Part shown: in pieces, positions 33,289-39,802 of the stretch
Layout of the letters: every line of letters starts with the position of its first letter
Position numbering within the stretch: the stretch's first letter is position 1
Assembly: GCA_900540885.1 (NCBI GenBank)
Contig: UQHJ01000018.1
Coordinates: forward strand, 1 to 39,802
Origin: an uncultured Prevotella sp.
GTDB taxonomy: Bacteria; Bacteroidota; Bacteroidia; Bacteroidales; Bacteroidaceae
Length of the DNA: 39,802 bases
Direction: 5' to 3'
Notes under the pieces: model-generated
Told to the model about the DNA's origin: nothing
Databases searched by the model: none
Seen by the model: only the letters and a program-made list of their open reading frames with translations
Position numbers and translations under genes: made by a program

Positions 33289-33434
33289 CGAGTTTACAGT
33301 TGTATAGACGTGTTCTAATGGCATTCAGTTTGGAGGTTATGAGGTTATAAGGTTACATCGTGTTGATAATCAACTAAACTAACTTTATAACCTTAAAATG
33401 TAAAACTGACCTGTAGTCAAAAACTGTAAACTCG
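33289..33434. repeat. Nested inverted repeats between the HD gene and the GH89 gene
   Basis: In the 204-base gap three nested palindromes share one centre. The outer arms CGAGTTTACAGTT (33289-33301) and AACTGTAAACTCG (33422-33434) match over 13 bp. The middle arms AGGTTATAAGGTTA (33342-33355) and TAACTTTATAACCT (33380-33393) match at 13 of 14, with a G-T pair. The core GTTGATAATCAAC (33362-33374) is itself a palindrome. It could be a terminator for the HD gene or an operator for the glycosidase. No T-run follows the outer arms. Confidence 0.7.
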
Positions 33435-33476
33435 CTTTATTATATCCGTTCGTTGGAATAATACAATTCACAATAC

Positions 33477-36400
33477 ATGAAACAAAAGATTCACAGGCTA
33501 TTCAGCGTAGCATTGCTATTGCTGTTAAGCCTCAACTGTTGGCAATTAGTGGCCGCAGTGACCAATCCAACAGCCGTAACCAATTTGATTAATCGTATTG
33601 GTGGCGCTGGAGCAGCCAATCGTTTTGTCACCATTGTTGACGAATCACTCGCCAGCAATGGACAAGACAAGTTTATTATCTCAAGTCAAGACGGCAAACC
33701 CTGCATTAAGGGTAACAACACGTTAGCCGTAACTACGGGCTTGAATTGGTATTTAAATCACCATGCACATATTAATTTGGCATGGAACAATTTAACGACC
33801 GACCTAAACACAGCAACTCTCCCCTTGCCCTCGGAAGACGAGACGCACAGTTGTAATGCCGACTATCGTTACTACCTTAATTATTGCACCTTCTCTTACT
33901 CCATGTCAGTATGGACGTGGGATCGTTGGCAAAAGGAGATAGACTGGATGGCACTTCACGGCATTAATATGCCCTTGCAGATCGTCGGTCTTGACGTGGT
34001 GTGGAAGAACCTTCTCACCAAAGACTTACGCTACAGTTCGGCAGAGGCCAACAACTTTATTGCAGGTCCATGCTTCCAAGCATGGTGGGGCATGAACAAC
34101 CTCCAAGGTTGGGGCGGTCCTAATCCCGATTGGTGGTATACGCGTCAAGAGAGTTTGGCAAAGAAAATCCTTGCGCGCGAGCGCGAGTTAGGCATGCAGC
34201 CCGTCCTACCCGGTTATGCAGGTATGGCCCCCAGCGATATTACGTCTAAAGCAGGTATCGCTGCCAACAATCAAGGCAACTGGTGCCATTTCCTACGTCC
34301 CTATATCCTCAATCCCAATAGCGAAGGCTTTACCAAAGTAGCGGCCTTGTACTATAAGCGATTGGAAGAGCTGATGGGTACATCGGAGTATTATAGTATC
34401 GACCCTTTCCATGAAGGTGCTAATACAGATGGTATTGATGTTCCCAGTGCATATACTCAATTGGCCAATGCTCTTTATAAAGCCAACGCTGATGCCAAAT
34501 GGGTAATTCAGCAATGGCAGTGGAGTCCTGCACAGTATAATGTGCTTAGCAAGGTAGAGAAAGGTAAACTTATCATTCTCGACCTTTATAGCGAGGCCAA
34601 TCCTAACTTTGAGAAATATAAAGACCAGAATGGGCAATATCATGATGCTGTCTATTGCAACATTCCCAACTTTGGTGGTCGTACAGGTTTGTTTGGCCGT
34701 TTGACCAAGGTACTTGAAGATTATTTCAGCAAAAAGCAACAGTTTTCTAATATTAAAGGTGTAGGCGCAACGCCAGAGGCCATCGAACAAGTGCCCGTAC
34801 TTTACGATGCCCTTTACGAACTGCCTTGGTACACTTCAGCCCCCAATGCAAAGACGTGGTTAGCTGATTATACCGTAGCTCGATATGGCATGCAAAATGA
34901 ACAAGCTCAGCAAGCTTGGGAGCAGATACGCAACTCTGCGCTCAACTGTCAAACGGGTTTGCAAGGTCCCCAAGAGGCCGTGCTTTGTGCTCGTCCTTCG
35001 TTAACGGTAGGTTCGGTTTCGACTTGGGGTGGAACAGAAATATTCTATGATGCGCAACAAGTGATTGATGCTGCTTACAAGATGCTTCAAGCCAAAGGAT
35101 CGCTTAGCGGACAGAACTTTAGCTACGACTTGACCGACTTCACGCGTCAAGCCTTTACCGACTATGCCAACTTTCTGCTCAAAGCCATTAACGAGGCTGC
35201 TACAAAGAATGATACAGAGGCCTATGCTCAACGTCGTGATGCTTATCTCCAACTCATTCTCGACCTTGACGAATTATTGAACACCAACCAAAGCTTCATG
35301 TTAGGCCGTTGGACGAATTTAGCACGCGGCATAGCCGATGAGGCTCGTGGAACGACCGAGAGCGATAAGCAATGGCTTGAGTTGGATAATGCGCGTACCT
35401 TAATTACCACTTGGGGTGATCGCGATGCAGCAGAATCTGGTGGCTTGCGCGATTATTCTTATCGCGAATGGGGTGGCATGCTCAAGGACTTTTACTATAA
35501 GCGTTGGAAGGCTTTCTTCGATGCGCGTGACAAGGGATCAACATCGCCCAATTGGTTTGAAAACGATTCGTCATGGGCACACGATGCTTCCCTTTCCTAC
35601 TCTAATCAGCCAACAGGCAATACGGCCGATGTGGCTTCTAAATTGTTTACAAAATACTTCATCACGCTTCAGTTGAACAATGGTAGCAACTACCACTTGT
35701 TCAGATATATGAGCACTGACCTTAGTAAATCATTCGTCGAAACGGCTATGCGTGGTGAAACGTATACGATGCCTATCACCTTGCCTCAAGGGCTGACGGC
35801 CACATTAGGCATTGACTATAATAACGATGGTACGATCTCAAGCGAAGAGATCTCGCAGGGCTTAGTTGCTAACATTCCTTCTACTGCATTAACCAGCAAG
35901 GTAAAAGCACAATTAACCTTGAGCGACGGCACAGAGTTGAAATTCTCTATCGTATTAAGAGACAATATAATTGAAGCACGTACCATAAGCGTCAAGACTG
36001 CCGACGTACAGCAAGGCTCAGTAACAATTGAAGGTACAGAAGGCCAAAGCGTAACAAACACAAGCGAGGTGACTGTTAAAGCCGTCCCCACAGCTGGCTA
36101 CGACTTCGCTAATTGGACAAATGCTGAGGGTAGCGTTGTTAGTACTGACAATCCTTATACCTATTATGGCGCAAAGGCCGAAACCTTCACGGCTAACTTC
36201 TTGGTCAACAAGTGGGGAAGTCCTACTGAGGACTTGAAGGATATGGGGGATATTAAGAGTCATGCTCAGTACGTAAGTAAGATGACAACCCGTCAAAATG
36301 GCGGTGAGGAAGAGAGCATCTATAGTGCAGACGTATGTCCCTCTTCGCTCTTCCACACAACGCAAATCGTAACGGCTGCTAAGGGTAGTGAGTTGACTAT

Positions 36401-39400
36401 CCATTGGACGGGTGCAGGTGGCTTAAACTATTGCAATCTCTCAGCCTATGCTGACTGGAATGCCGATGGCACGTTTAATGATGCCGATGAATTGGTTGCT
36501 ACTTACGGCACAAAGTCTTCAGACAATAATGGTGCCTTAAACGATTATACGCTCAAGGTATTGCTCCCTTATGATGCCACTGAAGGTCTTACCCACATTC
36601 GTTTGCGCTTTGACGGTGCTTGGCAAAGTGGCTATAATGGCAATGGCGCGATGCCAGCAAAGGCCGCGACTATGCGAATGGTTTATGATATACCTGTAAA
36701 CGTCACAGCATACGCCAACAAGGCTTGCACGGTTACGGTAAAGACTTCTGATGTAAAACGTGGTACTGTTGATGCCAACGGACAGGCTGACACCTATACC
36801 TATAAAGTAGGGGAGGACGTCATCTTACGTTGCTACGCAGCCGACGGTTATAAGCTTGACTATTGGGCTGACCAATATGGCCGAAAAGTGCCAGCAGAAT
36901 GGTACGACGGTACAGCTATTCGCTTTAAGGCTGCCGAAAGCGGAACATACACCGCTTACTTTACGCCCAACGTTGCTGAAGAGATCGTATGTGGCGATTG
37001 GAAGTTCAATCGTGAATTGAGTGGCGACAATATCATTCTTACACGAGTTGCACAAGCAGGCGAAGGTGAACTTACGATACCTGCTACGTATGACGGACAT
37101 AAGATTATAGCTATGAAAGCTGGTGCATTGGCTGATCAAAAGAAGGTAACCTCCGTATCGCTTTCGAAGAACATATTGTCATTAGGTTCAGCTGATAATA
37201 TCGAGTCTGGAAATTTTAAGGGTGAGGGCACGACCAATGCCCTCATACCTCTCAATCACACTTTGCAAGACGGCACGACTTGGCACCTTCATGCTGACGT
37301 TACGCACAATGGAGCGTCATTAAATGAATGGGGGTCTGCTATTTTGGCAACGGGTACAGAAGCGTTGGCCGAAAATTACTACAAAGGCTTTCAGTTTTAT
37401 CAAAGCGCTATTGACGGCAGCCTAATACTTAAAACAGGTAATGAAAGTGATGGCAAACACGTATTTAACTGTACAAAAGGAGTAAAGAACTATGCCATTG
37501 ACGTGCATCACACGCAAGAGAATACACTCACTTTTAGCGTAGATAATGGACAGGAGGTAGAGCAGTACACGCTCATTAATCATAGCCTCAACGATATTGC
37601 ACAGTTCAGTACAGCTTTGCCTAAAGGCTTTGACATCAATAGCTATAGCGTAATCACTTCCAAGGCGTTGCCTTACCGCAATAAACTATCTGATGTGGTA
37701 GGCGCAAAGGTTGAAAATGCAATCATCGATCCACAACAAACATTGGATGCCGATGAAGCGTGGCGTATTACTTTTGACGTAGAAAGTGATGGTAGTACGT
37801 TTAATGAATGGGGGTCTGGACTATTCGCTACAGGCAATGGCGCTTTGGAAAAATTCTATAACAACGGCTTTCAACTATACTTGAAAAAGGATAAAGGCAG
37901 TCTTATATTAAAGACGAATGGTGAACATGAAACTGAGTTTACTATATGTCAGGGACTTGACCGCTTTAAGGTAATGGTCAATCACGACACTGATGCCAAC
38001 CTAACCGTAACAGTAGCTACGGCTGATAAGAGCGAGAGCCACACCATCGAAGGTTATACGGCTTTGAACGATATTACTCAGTTCGCTACCGCTATCCCTG
38101 TGGGCGTTAATCTTCGCAATCTTAAAATCTTGAACGCCTCAGTCGATCCCTCTGCTTTTCGTGGTTGTACAGCTCTAAAGAGCGTTACGGTTGCAGAGAA
38201 TAATCCTTGCTTTGCGGCTAACGAAGGCGTGGTCTATACGGACGGAGGTCACACGTTGCATACTTATCCTGCGGGCCGCGTATCACACGCTTTCACCTTA
38301 CCCAGTGAGGTGACGCGCATAAGAGAGTGTGCCTTTACGACCACTATAGAACTCGACCGATTAATCTGTTCTACGCCTACTCCTGCTGAGGGCGTAGCTG
38401 ACGACTTCGCAGAAGCAACCTTCTACGTACAGGTGCAGCCAGCGCAAGCTGTAGCTTATCGATCAGCATGGGGCGGTCACTTACTCTTTAGTGTAGATAA
38501 AGGCCAATCGCTTTCTGCCCAACAAACAGCCTTGTTGACAGACCAAGATGCGATCAATCTGGATGCTGATAAGACGCAAAGTGGCGTAGCTGAAGGAGTA
38601 ACATCAGCGCAAGGCATTTGGCTTACGACAACGTTTGCCGAGAATGAAACGCGTCCTCTTTACTTTCCTACGAAGCCTGAACGCATAACGGTAGACGGAC
38701 TTTCGGTCAGTCAAACGCCCGTCAGTACTTTGACCACTTATCAGTATAACAATGGAAAGTTCATTGCCACTCAGGCTGACGCAAGCGAAGGCGCTTGCTT
38801 AGTTAGTGTTCCTAATGATTGGGCAAATAAGACTGTGACCATTCGCTTTGCAGCTCCAGGTCAGAACGAAACCTTAGCTGAAGGCTTTGTGGGAAATGGT
38901 ACGACAACGTTGGCAAACGTTTCAGACAAGCGCTGCTATCAGTACAACGAAGCGGAAGACATCTTCTACCTTCGGCCCGCAGAGAGTCAAACAATGGTAA
39001 ATCCTTTGGCGGCTGTTTTCACGTCAAGTGCATCGCAGCCCGCCAAAGCCATTTGTGGTCCGAATGCACATCTGAGTGTTACACTCAAGCGTGCAGTTGG
39101 CATTGACGATATTGACAATATAGCCACATTTAGTGCGCCATTCGATGTCGTTATCCCCAATGAACTCACTGCGTGGATTGTAAGCCAATCGCCTACCACA
39201 AGTGTACTCTTGCAGCAAGTAGACGCAAAGGTGTTGCCAGCGAATACGGGTTTCTTGCTCACGTCGTCACAGACGGCAGCCACCGTTCGCCCAGCAACGG
39301 CTGACGATGCTCCCGTTGCTGAAATATCGTACAACGTATTAGGTCACTCTGCAGGTGAGGCCAAAACGCTCACCCCTGCTGACAATGCTTACATCTTAGC

Positions 39401-39665
39401 CCTCGCTCCCAGCACGCAGACTTTAGCCTTCTGTCGTGGAAAGGTGGGGAGTGTATTACCTATGAATCGTTCTTACCTTGCCTATCCCACGCAAGAGGCT
39501 GCTATTGCGCTCGTCTTTGGTGGCTCAGTTACGGGCATTGGTAATGCGACTACATGGGGCGATAAGGATGTTACTCCTATATACGACCTTACAGGACGTC
39601 GCGTCATTGCTCCCGTAAAGGGTTCGTTGTATATCAAGAACGGACATAAATTCATCGCTCTGTAA
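33477..39665 (+). CDS. Multidomain GH89 alpha-N-acetylglucosaminidase, secreted
   Basis: This large exported enzyme should release terminal alpha-linked N-acetylglucosamine, as in GlcNAc-alpha-1,4-Gal caps on mucins or heparan sulfate. A signal peptide covers 1-26. NAGLU N-terminal (about 45-130), TIM-barrel (145-475) and C-terminal (485-735) domains follow. The candidate acid/base is Glu313 in DPFHEG (309-314); the nucleophile is Glu448 in YELPWY. An EF-hand-like loop starts at Asp780. Next are InlB-type repeats (835-909 and 1083-1165), with a GEVED-like domain between them (near 993). A BspA-type LRR section (1198-1238) is split from its continuation (1557-1625) by two 160-residue repeats. 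Residues 1874-2020 form a conserved-looking module, and IYDLTGRRVIAPVKGSLYIK with the final FIAL resembles a type IX sorting end. The 2062 residues form one intact frame. Confidence 0.9.
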   Translation: MKQKIHRLFSVALLLLLSLNCWQLVAAVTNPTAVTNLINRIGGAGAANRFVTIVDESLASNGQDKFIISSQDGKPCIKGNNTLAVTTGLNWYLNHHAHINLAWNNLTTDLNTATLPLPSEDETHSCNADYRYYLNYCTFSYSMSVWTWDRWQKEIDWMALHGINMPLQIVGLDVVWKNLLTKDLRYSSAEANNFIAGPCFQAWWGMNNLQGWGGPNPDWWYTRQESLAKKILARERELGMQPVLPGYAGMAPSDITSKAGIAANNQGNWCHFLRPYILNPNSEGFTKVAALYYKRLEELMGTSEYYSIDPFHEGANTDGIDVPSAYTQLANALYKANADAKWVIQQWQWSPAQYNVLSKVEKGKLIILDLYSEANPNFEKYKDQNGQYHDAVYCNIPNFGGRTGLFGRLTKVLEDYFSKKQQFSNIKGVGATPEAIEQVPVLYDALYELPWYTSAPNAKTWLADYTVARYGMQNEQAQQAWEQIRNSALNCQTGLQGPQEAVLCARPSLTVGSVSTWGGTEIFYDAQQVIDAAYKMLQAKGSLSGQNFSYDLTDFTRQAFTDYANFLLKAINEAATKNDTEAYAQRRDAYLQLILDLDELLNTNQSFMLGRWTNLARGIADEARGTTESDKQWLELDNARTLITTWGDRDAAESGGLRDYSYREWGGMLKDFYYKRWKAFFDARDKGSTSPNWFENDSSWAHDASLSYSNQPTGNTADVASKLFTKYFITLQLNNGSNYHLFRYMSTDLSKSFVETAMRGETYTMPITLPQGLTATLGIDYNNDGTISSEEISQGLVANIPSTALTSKVKAQLTLSDGTELKFSIVLRDNIIEARTISVKTADVQQGSVTIEGTEGQSVTNTSEVTVKAVPTAGYDFANWTNAEGSVVSTDNPYTYYGAKAETFTANFLVNKWGSPTEDLKDMGDIKSHAQYVSKMTTRQNGGEEESIYSADVCPSSLFHTTQIVTAAKGSELTIHWTGAGGLNYCNLSAYADWNADGTFNDADELVATYGTKSSDNNGALNDYTLKVLLPYDATEGLTHIRLRFDGAWQSGYNGNGAMPAKAATMRMVYDIPVNVTAYANKACTVTVKTSDVKRGTVDANGQADTYTYKVGEDVILRCYAADGYKLDYWADQYGRKVPAEWYDGTAIRFKAAESGTYTAYFTPNVAEEIVCGDWKFNRELSGDNIILTRVAQAGEGELTIPATYDGHKIIAMKAGALADQKKVTSVSLSKNILSLGSADNIESGNFKGEGTTNALIPLNHTLQDGTTWHLHADVTHNGASLNEWGSAILATGTEALAENYYKGFQFYQSAIDGSLILKTGNESDGKHVFNCTKGVKNYAIDVHHTQENTLTFSVDNGQEVEQYTLINHSLNDIAQFSTALPKGFDINSYSVITSKALPYRNKLSDVVGAKVENAIIDPQQTLDADEAWRITFDVESDGSTFNEWGSGLFATGNGALEKFYNNGFQLYLKKDKGSLILKTNGEHETEFTICQGLDRFKVMVNHDTDANLTVTVATADKSESHTIEGYTALNDITQFATAIPVGVNLRNLKILNASVDPSAFRGCTALKSVTVAENNPCFAANEGVVYTDGGHTLHTYPAGRVSHAFTLPSEVTRIRECAFTTTIELDRLICSTPTPAEGVADDFAEATFYVQVQPAQAVAYRSAWGGHLLFSVDKGQSLSAQQTALLTDQDAINLDADKTQSGVAEGVTSAQGIWLTTTFAENETRPLYFPTKPERITVDGLSVSQTPVSTLTTYQYNNGKFIATQADASEGACLVSVPNDWANKTVTIRFAAPGQNETLAEGFVGNGTTTLANVSDKRCYQYNEAEDIFYLRPAESQTMVNPLAAVFTSSASQPAKAICGPNAHLSVTLKRAVGIDDIDNIATFSAPFDVVIPNELTAWIVSQSPTTSVLLQQVDAKVLPANTGFLLTSSQTAATVRPATADDAPVAEISYNVLGHSAGEAKTLTPADNAYILALAPSTQTLAFCRGKVGSVLPMNRSYLAYPTQEAAIALVFGGSVTGIGNATTWGDKDVTPIYDLTGRRVIAPVKGSLYIKNGHKFIAL
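37207..38140 (+). repeat. Two tandem copies of a 160-residue domain in the GH89 protein
   Basis: Copy A covers about residues 1243-1396 and copy B about 1404-1555, with NEWGS at 1283-1287 and 1443-1447, exactly 480 bases apart. Shared landmarks are NEWGS, GF-QLY, GSLILKT, YTLINHSLNDI versus IEGYTALNDI, and QF-TA-P. The short stretch AATGAATGGGGGTCTG is identical in both. They look like beta-sandwich or carbohydrate-binding domains. The fold is inferred, not established. Confidence 0.7.
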
Positions 39666-39802
39666 AATAGGGAAACAAAAAGGTGCGCGAAAGCGAACAA
39701 ATATAAGGTCTAATTGGGGGGCGCTTCCTAACCTGGGGGCGACGCGTCCCCGCGTCGGCATTTGTTAGTCAAGGCTCGATGCCTTGACTAACAAATACAT
39801 GA
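39666..39802 (+). repeat. Palindromic extragenic element after the GH89 gene
   Basis: No gene is seen. The 14-mer CTAATTGGGGGGCG (39710-39723), also present on the minus strand at 439-426, is followed by two hairpins: CGACGCG/CGCGTCG (39740-39757, loop TCCC) and a 16-bp perfect stem, 39760-39775 with 39781-39796, with the loop TCGAT. There is no T-run, so it is not a standard terminator. The window ends six bases after the last stem, so the element may continue. Confidence 0.7.

Noticed and set aside
34293..34790. 165-residue minus-strand frame within the GH89 gene
   Set aside because: It lies entirely antisense to the catalytic barrel, whose motifs are intact on the plus strand.

Overview
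The window looks like chromosomal DNA of a Bacteroidota bacterium, most likely order Bacteroidales and close to Prevotellaceae. The evidence is the Bat (Bacteroides aerotolerance) gene cluster, the bamD-omega-DUF4293 cluster, the Bacteroidota-only families DUF3127, DUF4835, DUF5063 and Porin_10, promoters of the Bacteroidota TTTG / TAnnTTTG type, no clear Shine-Dalgarno sequences, and a very large surface glycosidase with a type-IX-secretion-like C-terminus. The genus is inferred, not proven.

Layout. Positions 1-490 hold no gene but are rich in repeats: a 64-nt imperfect inverted repeat, four spacerless 22-nt tandem units, ten copies of an 8-mer, and several hairpins. Positions 491-3418 (minus strand) carry bamD, the RNA polymerase omega gene, DUF4293, ssb and a phosphopantetheinyl transferase. 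Positions 3554-12782 (minus) are one long unit: moxR, a DUF58 gene, an unnamed BatD-like membrane protein, batA, batB, batC, batD, batE and a PAP2 phosphatase. It starts from a promoter-like site at 12815-12822. This set is thought to couple a MoxR AAA+ ATPase to von Willebrand A and TPR proteins in the envelope. Positions 12875-15103 encode a putative porin.

Positions 15182-21534 (minus) carry dnaQ-like exonuclease, coaBC, a DUF4835 protein, recN and a degenerate trypsin-like/TPR protein. dnaN follows at 21673-22797, with its own terminator and promoter. Divergent from dnaN is a DUF3127 protein ending in an SSB-like acidic tip, then a possible structured RNA, then mtgA. Two tandem hairpin terminators separate mtgA from a minus-strand operon of DUF5063, a 3'-5' exonuclease and an RlmI-type methyltransferase.

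That operon is driven from a tandem array of about 86-bp repeats (27005-27225). Each repeat carries a promoter -33 box, and only the gene-proximal one has an intact -7 box. On the plus strand follow an ABC-F ATPase, rarA, a small lipocalin-like lipoprotein, a CCA-adding/poly(A) polymerase-type enzyme, an HD-domain protein and a 2062-residue GH89 alpha-N-acetylglucosaminidase with many accessory domains. The window ends in a palindromic repeat that shares a 14-mer with the element at 426-439.

Most genes are ordinary housekeeping genes. The points of most interest are the non-coding repeats, the promoter array, the possible ncRNA, the contrast between the two SSB-type C-termini, and the domain insertion in the GH89 protein.
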